Shown: positions 10,870 to 22,323 of the stretch, one piece after another
Position numbering within the stretch: the first letter of the stretch is position 1
Layout of the letters: the number at the start of each line of letters is the position of its first letter
NCBI GenBank assembly: GCA_963693085.1
Contig: OY856410.1
Location: 566,714,406-566,778,405 of the forward strand
Source of the DNA: Alisma plantago-aquatica
Taxonomy: Eukaryota; Streptophyta; Magnoliopsida; Alismatales; Alismataceae
Length of the DNA: 64,000 bases
Direction of reading: 5' to 3'
Program-made: the position numbers and the translations under genes
Notes under the pieces: generated by a model
What the model was told of the DNA's origin: nothing
Databases searched by the model: none
Seen by the model: only the letters and a program-made list of their open reading frames with translations

Positions 10870-12045
10870 ACAACTCTTCATGTACCGAGGCTGTTGGGCA
10901 CCACCTTGAAGCCTGGGATGCGTGGCCCTCATCTGAGCGTTAAGGGAGGAATCAAGAGCAGGGAGTTCATCCCTAACATCCGATCACTGCTGGACAGAAA
11001 GAGGCTGACCAAGTCTTGCAATCTTCAACGGCCAGCACCACATATCGTGATCTATATGTGATTCAATCCGAGAAATCAGTTCCTCCTTATTAGTATCTAT
11101 CTCCCAACCGGTATCACACTGGTTTAGGTTCTAAGACGAGACCACAAGAACCCTCTTCTCCTCCGCCCTCTCCACTGACAGATGATGGGGTTCCGAGTCC
11201 AAAGAGGTCTCGCTCGGCTCCTACCTTCCACAATCGCAGTTTTACCCAAAAGTCTTCCATGGCCAGTTGAAGCAGCAAGCTCTCCACGCCACCTCGCCAC
11301 ATCATACTACCTCCTTTCAGTTCCTGGAGCACAATCCGACGCCGAGGGACTCGCTTTGAGGATCAATTTTGGGTGAGTCCAGCCTAGGAACCTCGGCGGA
11401 TTCTGTCTGTCTCTCCATTGCCAAAAACTACGACCATGAGTAGGATCACGGTGGCAAGAATCGAGACTGGTGATGGACTCACAAGCGGGCGTCAGACTGT
11501 CTCTCGTCCACGAAGAAGCAACGGAGAAGTCGATGACGTCGTAGGCAGGCTAGCGGAGTGCTTGGGTGTAGCAGATCATGGAGGACGTAGGAACACCCTC
11601 TGTGAGGCCAGATGCGGCGGGTTCCTGGATCCCGGAGGAGGCGCAAAGAGCTTGACGATGAGCGACATCTGGGAGAAGCTTCGACGGTGAGGTGGCCAAA
11701 GATCCCTCCGATCTAGAACGGTAGAGGCATAGCACCTGAGTCGAGTGGCCGTGGAGATGCGGAGGCCTACGTCGAAGGTGAGGGTGGCTTTTGGAGATGA
11801 CGAGGACCACTCCAACTCTGTTGTTTTCTTGTCGGAGGAGGGTTCATGCGGTGGAGCTCTGTTTCACAGAGGAAACTGATTCCTCGCGTGCGGGATCGTG
11901 AGAAAAGGGGGAGAAGCCCGACCGGGCAAACGGACCCTCAAGTCCACGGATCCTGCCCCAGACCCAGACCGGGTCCAAGATAAGAGAGGAAAGGAGTGTG
12001 CCCCCCCCCCACTTTGCCACGTGTCGACGCTGGGTTGGCCGAGAA
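10870..12045. other. GC-rich, CpG-dense island in the C 5' LTR
   Basis: The base composition switches abruptly from AT-rich to GC-rich, with many CG and CNG sites, and ends in a run of C at about 12001 followed by a CACGTG-containing segment. The partner island is at 29640-30835, where the C run is longer. By eye I count roughly 9 differences in the first 540 bases and nearly 30 in the next 600, mostly C/T or G/A. This could be LTR 5' leader sequence or a captured fragment; I recognise no source. Confidence 0.75.
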
Positions 12046-12556
12046 AGGTAATTATCTCACAAAATGTTCAGATTTTCAATAATCTGTAGAAATTAGTACG
12101 AATGTCAGAAAAATAAGTACAATATACCGAAATTCTCAGGAAAAATGCATAGAATGCAGTGGAAGCATAATATCTGTCCTTTTATGCACTAATCTCAGTT
12201 ATATCATATAACTTGTGAAATGCTTGTTTAATGGAAAATAAATATCAAAGAATGATATAAAATCATGGAAAAATATCAGTAAGTCCACAATTATGTGTAG
12301 AATGCATATAATGTCAGATATGGTCATGTTGATGCATGAAATCCTGTAATTTGATTAATATGGCTAATTAGGGCTAATAACACTAAAGATAATGCAATTA
12401 ATGCATACATGCTCAATAAATGATGAAATTCACAGAACATTCTCATATTTGTAACTGAAAGATAATATGTAAATATGAGACCAGTTGTGTACACGAAATT
12501 CCTATTGTAAGAAGATGAACCTTGATACATGGGTTGTAACCCTAACTTGAGTAATG

Positions 12557-12564
12557 TATATAAA
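12557..12564 (+). promoter_or_regulatory. TATA box candidate, C 5' LTR
   Basis: TATATAAA is identical in the 3' LTR (31344-31351). It lies downstream of the GC island, so the promoter assignment is tentative. Confidence 0.35.
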
Positions 12565-13613
12565 CTAGGGTTATTATGTGCACAAAAAGAATATGGGACC
12601 TAATATTCAGATAATGAATCACAATCTGGAAAATGACATCAGTAAGATAAATATAAGACAATAATACAAGTAAATGTTGGAATATCCTAATGAGATAATA
12701 TAAACCCTAATGAACACGACTAGGGTTAAGATGATGAGAATCTGATGATAGGATGTGGTTTTGTTATTAACCAGGTGATGACCAGATATCTAGATGAGCA
12801 AGAATGATTAGAAATCTCTGAACTCAGGTACGTGGGATTTATTAAGTATAAGACTAGTTTTCTGGTTGCATATGATATGTGATATCTTGAATGCTCGTAT
12901 TTGGATATGATTGCCTGGTTGAACTATTATGAGTTATACGTCGCCAAATCTAATAGAACATAATTGAGTATGATGGGTTGTAGCTACATGCACTGCCTAA
13001 TGCTGGATGTATGTGCCTAACATGGATGTATGAAATCTGGCCCATGTTAGATGTATGTATCCCTCTTTTTTTCTTCTCTATGGCCCACATTAGATGTATG
13101 TCGAAAAGGTGCTTGAAGTAGTACAATCGCATCAAATGACATGTTAAAAGGAATGTTTACCTGATTATAGCTTTAAATAATGTTTTCTTTTACTCTTTCT
13201 TTCTCAAGTTATTTCATTTATGCAAACATATTAGTATGTATCTTTCTACCCACGTACACAACACCTTGTGTGTTGATTCGTTGTTTCACGTATGTTTTAG
13301 GTTCAGAGCTAGCGTGGGATAAAAGAAAGGAAGTGAGCAGTTGTCCAGGTTGTACCTATTGTGTAGATCCTAGTTTAGCATACATGTTCTTAGACTGTAG
13401 AATCTTCATTCAATATGTAATTGTAAATCATTGTGTAATAACTCATGTTGTATAAATATACATGTTGAATGTTGAGAAATGTTATGGTTGTATGTTCATG
13501 TATGCGTATTATGCTTCCGCATCGCTTTCTGATATGATTGTTTGATGTCTTCGGATTATGGGCTCTCATTCCCAATAGGGTTTGGAGAAACCAAAATCCG
13601 GGGACGTCACAGT

Positions 13614-13625
13614 TGGTATCAGAGC
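13614..13625 (+). other. Primer binding site of C (initiator tRNA-Met)
   Basis: TGGTATCAGAGC lies two bases after the LTR end and exactly matches the complement of the plant initiator tRNA-Met 3' end. Confidence 0.92.
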
Positions 13626-14432
13626 ATGAACAATAGATACACCTAACAATTTCTCATAATGAAATATAAAAACTAAATTTCACCTTTCACCTTAAACCCT
13701 AGAAATTTAGTAAGTTATTTTATAGGGATATGGTTTGACTTAGCCTCTAGGTTAGAACCTAGATGTTCGAGAACTAGGTTTAGACAAGTGTCTGAAACCC
13801 TTTGCATATAGAGCTCATATGTATTGGGTAGCTACACTAGTCTACACTGTGTTCTCACCATTTCACTAGGTTACATGTCACCAGACTATCTATTGTGTGT
13901 TGGACACTCGAGTTTGCTGGTTTGGTATTGTTTCCCAATCGGCTCGCACCTCGACTGTTTTCTCTGACGTCCGTCTTCTCAGAGAAAAAAAAAACTATAT
14001 AATATTTTATTATATATATGTAAATATGAAAATGTGTCCCTCACACTATAGAGTAGTTAGTGTTCATGCAACCTAAGTGAAATGGAGTGACATCAGTCTA
14101 GAATGAGAGTAGTCTAGATTAGATGTCTAGAGCCTTATCAAGATAGGTGATACATGGAGTGAATGATAAATGATAGTTGAAATAAGCATGTGCAATCTTA
14201 TCTAAGTTTGATCTCTGATAGTATAAGTTTCCTTATAAAGGTTTAAATTGTACACTAGTTGAATCCAATTTTGGAGAATTTATGCAAGATCTTGATGATG
14301 AAAGTACATTCCCTTTTCCTACTTAAGATAAGCTAAGTTAAGATAGAGATGAGTGTGCATGAGCCTCAAGATCTTACACAAGGAGGATGTCTAGTGGTAG
14401 GATGAGATATGTGGTGAACTCTAGAGAGAGTA
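13626..14432 (+). other. Non-coding internal sequence of C, left part
   Basis: No domain or long frame is visible. An AT-rich inverted repeat with 9-base arms lies near 13995-14020. Element D is inserted at the right edge, with GAGTA at 14428-14432. Confidence 0.8.
14428..14432. repeat. Target site duplication of element D (left copy)
   Basis: GAGTA directly precedes the D element. The second copy follows it at 27937-27941. Confidence 0.95.
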
Positions 14433-16539
14433 TGTGGGCTCCGATCTCCAAAACCACGATATAAACACGATTTAAACTTAGCGGAAGCATTCGATTAGTT
14501 GCGGAATATGAAAAATTACTGGAAATTAAAATTTTTGAGACAAGACCTGGAAATTATAAAATTCCTTTTATAAGAAACCAAGTAAACAGTTTACATCTCT
14601 GTTAAACCACTTCTTGAGTAGTTATATACAACATGATTCAAAATCTCAGGAGCCAACACCAAAACTCAAAACACTAATTCCTAGGACCTAAGAGTACAGA
14701 GACGTCATAGGACCATCTAACTACATAACTCAGCAGCCAGTATCTCCACCTGAGATTCACTGCTGCCCTTGGTATTGTTGTTGTCATTGTTGCTCATCCT
14801 TAAAAGGTCTCCTTCGTCTTCGACGACCACCTAAAAAGAGTTGAAATCTACGGAGTGAGACAATGTACAAATTGTCCCAGCGAGAGTTATAACTCTCAAC
14901 TAGAAGCTTTATTATAACATTAAGGAATATCATAGACAAGATAACATAAATCGTACAACAACAGGTTTAATAACAAGAGAAGCAACTTCTATCTGAGCAG
15001 TCATGTCTTTAAATCATATAAAGGACATGTATACAAAATATCTGAACAGATCATTAATGTAAACAATGTAACACCAAACATTGTTCCTCGTAGTAACCTA
15101 AGCAGATATACTACGTGGTTGATTATGTTTTACAAACATTATTATGCCCTGTGGAGATGAGGTATACCGCTTATACTCCAACCGATCACTAGTAAGTTGC
15201 ATCGGTATCATACATAGGTCATCAAAAGAGCCGGATTCTTATGACCTCATCTTCCTCAGTCAGTTAGAGGATTGTTTGCAGGACATCTTGTGTCTCTGCT
15301 GTTATAGCTTACCAGGGTAATATGGTCCTTCGCTATTTTAGAGTTACAGTGGCGTTCTGTACTCTCTTCGTCACCGGAAGATTTATTGTTTATCTCTCAC
15401 CGAAGCGGTGTTTGTGTCTTCTTTGGGAGATTTGTGGTACATCTCACCATTTGGTTTTGTAGTGAAGGATTGACGGTATCAATTCCTACACTAGGATGTA
15501 AGGATTTACGCATCCATCTCCCCCACATACTCAAAAGTATGTGATCCAGGAGTTCCCTTAGGAAAACCTGTTTCACCATCATTTGGTCTCTGACAATGAT
15601 GGATCTATGATCAGGGCTCTACATGGAATGATTATACTAGATTAGTTAGGTACATTTCAGTATTCTTTTGACATCATACATGTTCTCAAACATTAATCAT
15701 TAGCATGGCAGCTATGAAGATAGAATACTAAATGTAACAAGTCTAACTCACATCAATTATCATTTCTCAATCATTTCATCACAAGTCATATGTTAAGCAT
15801 GACTTTGATGATATTTATAGCTTTCACAGCCCATCATTCTCATAGGATGCCACTCAACAAGGCATCAGAATATTTCACTTACTCATAAAGCTAAAGCATG
15901 CTTTCAATGAATATAGTTTCATAATCCATACATGGATATGATCATCATCTCATGACAACCTGCATGGTTAATTCAACTGATAACAGTAAAAAATTCATTC
16001 TAGAAGTTACACTTTCAAACTCTTAGAAGAGTCAAGTTCCCCAATATTCATCAATTAGGGTTATTCATTTCCTTTACTTATGATTAGGAATATTGATTCC
16101 TCATCTCATACTTCAATCATGAGGATTCATGCTTAAAAGCATAACTGGAAATAGGGTTTCACCCTATACAAATTAAGGTTATTGAAATCTCTTTATCCTA
16201 TAAGACATCATATTTGGTAACTTGTTCTCAAAGTTTCATACCTAAAGGCATGACACAGGACTAAGGTTAACATACCCCATCCTTCATTGTTAATATTTCC
16301 TTTTTAGATTATTAGTCCAATTGTAGTATGCAACTCTTCCATTCTTGGAAATATACCAGGGTATGATGAGTGTTTACCTTTAATTATAACGTTTATCAAA
16401 CATCATAATGATTACCAATTCAAGGTGTGAATTCATTTCTCATCCTTATCATGGTATGATTACATCATACTCATTGGTTTGGCTATACATCACTCAAAGG
16501 CATAACCCTGAATTACTACATTTATCAGATCACCATAAA

Positions 16540-16722
16540 CTAGGGTTTACTATTCTCATTATATTTTATCACCCTAGAATTAGGGTTTACTATTCACATT
16601 ATATGTTATCACCCTTGAATTAGGGTTTACTATTCACATTATATGTTATCACCCTTGAATTAGGGTTTACTATTCACATTATATGTTATCACCCTTGAAT
16701 TAGGGTTTACTATTCACATTAT
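16540..16722 (-). repeat. 40-bp tandem array, about 4.5 copies (D left LTR)
   Basis: The unit on + reads TTAGGGTTTACTATTCACAT then TATATGTTATCACCCTTGAA. Its complement (AAACCCTAATTC, GGGTGATAAC) resembles the 28-bp array unit of B, so the arrays share an origin. Confidence 0.9.
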
Positions 16723-17360
16723 GGTGAGTTGAACTCATAACATTGTCATGTATGAGGAACATTATCATTGATGCTCTCAGATTAGTTTAAGATTCATCAT
16801 TTATCATAATTAGGGTTCCATGATCTCACATAGGTGGATCATACCCTAATCATGCACATTCATGTGTATTGAAGGTACTTTACTTGAATTTTCATCATAA
16901 AAGGGCACTTTCTCTTTCTTAAGATACTTTCTCTCTCCTCATACTTGTAGATGGTGATAACACCAATCTAGATCAGGTTGGTTTAAGTTCACTTTGATTA
17001 ACATAGACCAAATCACCACTATTGAGTGATTAGGGTTTGATTAGAACAAGGTTTTACTCAATTGAACCTTTCAAGGGTATTATGGTAAATTACACATTGA
17101 TCATCATCATGGTTTAATTTACTAACCACTTGACCCTTAATTTCATTTGGTATCATTAGGGTTTAGGTGGAGCAACTATTAAACCATTTAAGCCTTCAAG
17201 GCATTAGGCAGACTTAATTTCAAATGTCTCCAATAGGTTTCACACCTTCAACCTTCAAACGATCATGAGATCGTATAAGGTTGTAGACCGTTTAAGCTTT
17301 GTAGACCGTTTAAGGTTTGGTTGACTTCAAGACCGTATAACACTCAAGACCATTTACCCT

Positions 17361-17625
17361 CATTCGGTCTTGAGGTCGAATGGTCTCATTCGGTCTTGAG
17401 GTCGAATGGTCTCATTCGGTCTTGAGGTCGAATGATCTCATTCGGTCTTGAGGTCGAATGGATTCATTCGGTCTTGAGGTCGAATGATCTCATTTGGTCT
17501 TAAGGTCGAATGGATTCATTCGGTCTTGAGATCGAATAACCTCATACGGTCTTTAGGTCGAATGACCTCATATGGTCTTGAGGTCGAATGACCTCATACG
17601 GTCTTGAGGTCGAATGACCTCAAAA
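17361..17625 (-). repeat. 26-bp hairpin-unit tandem array, about 10 copies (D left LTR)
   Basis: Each unit on + reads CATTCGGTCTTGAGGTCGAA plus TG and a spacer. CATTCG and CGAATG are inverted, so every unit can fold. The core CGGTCTTGAG is shared with the palindrome farther along the LTR. The right LTR carries the array at 25252-25515. Confidence 0.92.
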
Positions 17626-17915
17626 GCTCAAGATCGTATGGACCTCCAAGGTGGTTCAAAGGGTAAACTCGATTAGGGTTTCTTATGTTGAAGCCTTCAA
17701 TTGGTCTCAAGCTTGCTAACCACTTATCAATTGAGACAATTAGGGTTAGCCTTAACCAATTGGTTACTCAATTGACCCTCAATTGATATCCAATTAGGGT
17801 TGGAGTTGGTTCAATTAAGGTCTATAAACGTTCAACCATCAACACTCAACAATGTGAATCAAATCGAAGTTGAACCCATCAATTGACCTCCAATTGGGCT
17901 CAAAATTGGCCCAAA

Positions 17916-18850
17916 CGGTCTTGGGATCGTTTGGATATCCTCCAAACGGTCTTGAGACCGTTTGCCCAAGAATTCATCAAAATCTATATTGATTTGATAG
18001 GGGTTGAACCTTAATTAAGTCACAAATCAGCAATTTGATTATTTCAATAACCCATTGTAATTGGACCCTCAATTGATCAAATTACCTTAACCCTAGACCT
18101 CCAAACGGTCTTGGGTTGTCACCAAACGGTCTTGAGACCGTTTGGATGAGTTCCAAACGGTCTTGAGACCATTTGCCCATCCATCCTTTGGACTCTAGTG
18201 AAAATTCATCAAGGTTTGATTTATTGAGTTGATCATTACATCAATACGTAATTGCAATGTAATTTGGTATCTTTGTACCTTCAATTGGTCAACTATACTT
18301 GACCCCAGACCTCTATACGGTCTTGGGTGATCCCCAAACGGTCTTGAGACCGTTTGGAAGATTCCCCAAACGGTCTTGAGACCGTTTGGGCTAATCAACC
18401 CAAAATCTCAAATTAGCTCATTGTGATTTCAGCACTGATTTCAATTAGGGTTTGCCCTAGTAATCAAACTTCAACTCTTAACTCGTTTGGAATTAGTCAA
18501 TAAAATTTGGTGAGTCATTAATTAACATCATTATGAACAGTAATCTCATACGGTCAATGCTTAGTCAACCATCTTATACGGTCTTGAGACCGTTTGCCCA
18601 AAAAGGGAAAATTAAGCAGATTGAAAATCAGAACTAAATTCAATTGGATTTGCTAATTGATTTGCTTATATCTCACGATCCCTTTGGAGTTAACCTTTCA
18701 GATTTTGTGGGTGATTAACCTACATAATTTTGAACAGGATTCCCATACGTTCCACGCTTGGTCAAAGCGGCCATACGGTCTTGAGACCGTATGCCTTCAT
18801 ACGACCTTGAAACCGTTTGCCCACCAAACGGTTTTGTAAACCGTATGGGC
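17916..18850 (-). repeat. Palindromic repeat block (D left LTR)
   Basis: Multiple copies of the CCAAACGGTCT / AGACCGTTTGG palindrome (arms separated by TG) and variants with CATACGG arms occur between single-copy segments. The right LTR equivalent is at 25800-26710. Confidence 0.88.
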
Positions 18851-20078
18851 AATTGGTTGAGGTCGTATGGTAAAGTGGAAAACTGTGGATAAGCATAGGA
18901 AATAACGCCATCATCTTCTAGCTCAAGAACAGCAACAGTTCCTCACGGTTTTGCTTGCAAGGATGCAAGGGAAGATAGGGAAGAAGAAGAACTAGCAACT
19001 ATATGCATAGAAAAAGATGTATAATCAAAGCATAAAGTTTAGAGTTATAGAACCCACCTAAAGCTTTCCCCTTGAGCTCCAAGCTTCCAAGCTCCAAGCT
19101 TTAATGGCGTCTTTGAGCTCCACAGGTCGGCCAAGGTGAATTCTTCAAGGAAAAATTGGAAAGGAATGGCTAGAAAGATAGAGCTAGGTGAGCTAGCCAT
19201 GAATTCAACCTTGAAAACGAGTTTCCTCCATGAATTCAAGCAAAAAGGGATGATCCAAACTTACCTAGGACCCTTGGTCGTCCTTCTCTGCTCCAGAGCT
19301 TAGCCTTGGTCGGTTTTGAGCAAGGGGAAAAGAAATGAAAGGAAGAGGATCGTTCCCTTTGCTAAGTGAGAAAAGTAGTATATATACTTAAGTGAAATTT
19401 CAACATAAGAACATATGTTTTCCTCATTTCTCATCTAAGTCCTTCCTTTCTTACTTGCACGTCCCCACATCTTATTTCTAAGGACAAACTCCTTCTAAGG
19501 TCAAGAATTGTAGGCAAAAAGGATCAACCCATCACTAAAGCATACATATAAAAGGGCTATTATACATACACCTTGATTATTCAATCACAAAGGTGTTCTT
19601 TATTATATGATTATTCACATGAAATAACCTTTTCATCATTTCTCTTCTAAATGATGCCAAGAGTCATAAAAGATATTTTAGATGATGTATTTTACAAGTT
19701 GCACCCCTCAAATTGGGTAAATTGCATTTTACACCAATTTAGGGTTTTTAAGTACAGGTGTTGCTTCCACAGTTGCACCTTGGTGCTCAAGCTTGGGAAA
19801 TCCCTCAAACCTCATCATATTCATTCTTATGTTGTCTCAACATTGAAGGAACATATAAACATGTGAATTTTGCAAGTTAACCCCTCTGATTGGGCAAATT
19901 GCACATAGGTCCCTGTATTGCAAACAATACTTCAACATTGGTTTACAAGGGACAAAAATGGAAACATGTGTTCCATAAAAGCTTTAATTATATACTAAAG
20001 GATAATTACAACCATCCAATTTCATAATTAGGCAAAACACCTAGGGTTAGCTCATAACCCAGGTCAGGGGTGTTACAA

Positions 20079-20098
20079 ATCATAAACCCCTAACAAGG
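20079..20098 (-). other. PPT region of D
   Basis: On the minus strand the sequence CTTGTTAGGGGTTTATGATT abuts the LTR start TGTAACACCC. The same TTAGGGGTTTATAAT precedes the B 3' LTR at 34022-34036. Confidence 0.7.
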
Positions 20099-21229
20099 AT
20101 TTCGTCCCCAAAATCTCAGGAAGAAAAGGGGAAAGCATATATTGTTTCAGCATACACATTGTTACATCCTTAGGTAACATACCATTTTCAGGGAAATGTT
20201 ATAGAATTTTGATCAACATTCTTTAGGATCAAATTCAAGCCCTGATTTTTATTCAAGACCATATAAGGGCCTTTTCACCCTGAGTGTACCATCACATCTG
20301 ATAATCAGCATATACTAACTTCCTTTATTATATGCATTAACTATCTTATCAGTTATACATTCTTATCATAGAGAAAAAGTTTTCTTGTCACACAAGGATT
20401 TACTTAACAGACATTCTGGAGAAGGATATGTTTATTTTAAGAACATAAACCCCTAACAAGGGATGTTCTTAAAATTCTATCTTTATTTAAGAACATAAAC
20501 CACTAACAAGGGATGTTCTTAACATTCTTATTTTGGTATTAATTACTTGTGTTATCAAAACTTTATATCTCTTTCTTCCTTTTATCATGGGACATTTCTC
20601 ATTACATATATTCTTTCAATCATTACTAATCATGGTTGACCTTATTCATTCTTATTTTTCTTATCTTATGATGCTCTTTAAGTTGTTTCAAATTGACTAC
20701 TTGATCAGAGTAATCAAAAGATAACAACTTCAAAGTTTCCATATTTACTTCATCATCAGTAATTGTATACCTGGCCAGGGTATATGATTACTGAGGTAAG
20801 AAAATATGTACTTATATATTACTATGTTCCTTCTCTTTTTCCATCCTTATAAACATAATTATTAACTTTACTGAATCCTACATCCAGATCAATTCTTTAA
20901 TACCTTTTCTTCTTATGGAAGTAAACATGTAATATAAAACGATTATATCTGATGCATCATTGAAAACTTTTATGAGACCAATCAAAGAATAGTTCAATCA
21001 ACTACTATTTCAACTTATCCAAAAGGTCATAAAGAGATTTATAAGAAATACCATTTATCTTGTCTAATCAATCATGGCTCGAGGATTCTATCAAATCCTT
21101 GCATGTCAAGGTATAATATCCCCTCGAATGTGATGATTAGAAAAGAAGAGGATGCATGGAGGTCATACCTCCTGCATAACAATAGACTCACTCAACGGAG
21201 TCTCCAACAACAACTTCCTGCCATATGAC
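20099..21229 (-). other. Non-coding internal sequence of D
   Basis: No frame or domain is recognisable. It is partly homologous to B 32705-34021, for example the GATTACTCTGATCAAGTA segment near 20700-20720 on the minus strand and 33117-33136 in B. A decayed pol in place of RT and integrase cannot be excluded by eye, but none of its motifs is visible. Confidence 0.7.
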
Positions 21230-21330
21230 TGAATGTCATATTGCAGTTACGGATCACTCTTCGAGTGATAAAAGAGTGTGTAGTACCCGGGTCAATCAGA
21301 ACAAATACTACACAGGAATTAGACATATCA
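21230..21330 (-). pseudogene. pro: Protease start, element D (frameshifted, truncated)
   Basis: In a frame different from gag, the minus strand reads LIDPGTTHSFI at 21299-21267. This is the aspartic protease active-site block of plant Gypsy elements (D-P-G variant of D-T/S-G). The frame shifts near 21330 relative to gag and meets a stop soon after, so only the first part of the retroviral-type protease remains. Such a protease would cleave the Gag-Pol polyprotein in the particle. The remaining pol genes are gone. Confidence 0.75.
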
Positions 21331-22267
21331 GAATATAAAAGTTCATCTGACCTGTCACAACCCGTGGATCGACCACTGCATCAGGTGGGTTCATAGCAAA
21401 GAACCTCACTATTGTCTGTGGTTGATTTGGTGCAGATGATCCAGCTTGGGACGCTTGTCCACGTCCTTGAGCTGCTCCTTGAAATTGCCTTCTCTGTGAT
21501 CCTTGTTGCCCTTGTCTCGGAGGCTGTGTCACACTGACAGGCCTAGACTGACAGTCCCTCTTCAAATGTCCCACCTTACCACAGTTGTAGTAGCTTTTCT
21601 CCAATTGTTGTGGTCTAAAGGGTTCCTTATCCTTTCTGGATAATCGTTGCCTTGATGTACTAGGTCCTAGTTGTGTTGGGGACATCAAAAACTTCTTCCT
21701 TTTGGGAATTCTAGGCCTTTGCTTCTGGGTTTGGATAGGCCTTTTCCCAATTCTTCCTCTATATATCCTTTCTAGACAATTAAATCTGATATGTCCAGGC
21801 TTCCTACAATTATAACAGGTCCTGGTCTCTGGCTGTATTCTAATCCCTACATTACTGTGGACTGATTCATCAGGCTGAGGCTGAGCATAGGCTTGCTCTG
21901 AGTTCGAAGCTTTATCATTTACTTCTTCTTCAACCTGCTGCTGAGGGTTACATATCCTATGGATATCCAAAACATCATCATTAGGAGCTGGTAATCTGGG
22001 TTGTACTGCTAGTGTTTGATCCACTAGGTACATCATGGTTGCCCTAAATTCTCCAACAGTGATTCCTAAGGAAGGATTCCTTATCATGGTTGGATTAACT
22101 AGGGGAACCTCAGGTAAGTGTTTCTCTACTGCTTGCTCCTGTGCACTCCATCTGGATGTATCATTGTTGCTTCCTACAACAAACTCCTCGTCCTTATATG
22201 TCTTCTTCTCCTGAGGAGCAGAAGATTCTATTAGATGAGGAAGAAACACTAAAGACAGACTCGACAT
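21308..22267 (-). CDS. gag: Gag-derived nucleocapsid-like protein lacking the capsid domain, element D (319 aa)
   Basis: The only long uninterrupted frame in the nest. Residues 1-100 match the Gag N-terminal region of element B. The capsid domain present in B is missing, and an acidic/Gln-rich stretch (about 101-135) leads straight to zinc knuckles. Knuckle 1 (CYNCRKPGHIRFNC, residues 151-164) has the full CX2CX4HX4C pattern. Knuckle 2 (YYNCGKVGHLKRDC, 226-239) has lost its first Cys. A Gln/Arg/Gly-rich basic tail (245-285) follows, then the first residues of the protease region before the frameshift. The intact frame would give a nucleic-acid-binding protein that cannot form a capsid. Whether it is expressed is unknown; the small age of the element alone could explain the intact frame. 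Confidence 0.7.
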   Translation of the reverse strand: MSSLSLVFLPHLIESSAPQEKKTYKDEEFVVGSNNDTSRWSAQEQAVEKHLPEVPLVNPTMIRNPSLGITVGEFRATMMYLVDQTLAVQPRLPAPNDDVLDIHRICNPQQQVEEEVNDKASNSEQAYAQPQPDESVHSNVGIRIQPETRTCYNCRKPGHIRFNCLERIYRGRIGKRPIQTQKQRPRIPKRKKFLMSPTQLGPSTSRQRLSRKDKEPFRPQQLEKSYYNCGKVGHLKRDCQSRPVSVTQPPRQGQQGSQRRQFQGAAQGRGQASQAGSSAPNQPQTIVRFFAMNPPDAVVDPRVVTGQMNFYILICLIPV

Positions 22268-22299
22268 CCTAAGTCCTATGTCTCTGTAGACTCAGCGAA

Positions 22300-22317
22300 C
22301 CTAGAGCTATGATACCA
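22300..22317 (-). other. Primer binding site of D (initiator tRNA-Met type)
   Basis: On the minus strand TGGTATCATAGCTCTAGG lies six bases inside the right LTR. It is identical to the PBS of element B, including the T that departs from TGGTATCAGAGC. Confidence 0.85.
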
Positions 22318-22323
22318 CTTAAT

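Larger units (their letters stand above)
10312..13611 (+). repeat. 5' LTR of element C (3.3 kb)
   Basis: It starts TGTGATGACC and ends GACGTCACA. Over the first 370 bases I find one difference from the 3' LTR. The middle holds a GC-rich island that diverges much more. Open frames in the island (for example 11182-11376 and 11418-11690) are not kept as longer frames, match no family I know, and are treated as LTR sequence. Confidence 0.95.
14433..20077 (-). repeat. 3' LTR of element D (left copy)
   Basis: In element orientation it starts TGTAACACCCCTGACC and ends GGAGCCCACA. It contains a 40-bp array, a 26-bp array and a palindromic block. It aligns end to end with 22324-27936. Short frames inside it are matched in the other LTR simply because the LTRs are nearly identical. 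Confidence 0.95.

Noticed and set aside
13180..13455. 91-codon frame identical in both C LTRs
   Set aside because: Identity reflects LTR age. It has no domain and starts in non-coding LTR sequence near the end of the LTR.
16540..16722. TTAGGGTTTA repeats as interstitial telomere sequence
   Set aside because: TTTAGGG is not repeated head to tail. The period is 40 bp and the motif is one part of a longer LTR unit.
17361..17625. Short regular repeats as a CRISPR-like array
   Set aside because: Plant LTR context, no unique spacers, no cas genes. Units are continuous 26-bp tandem repeats.
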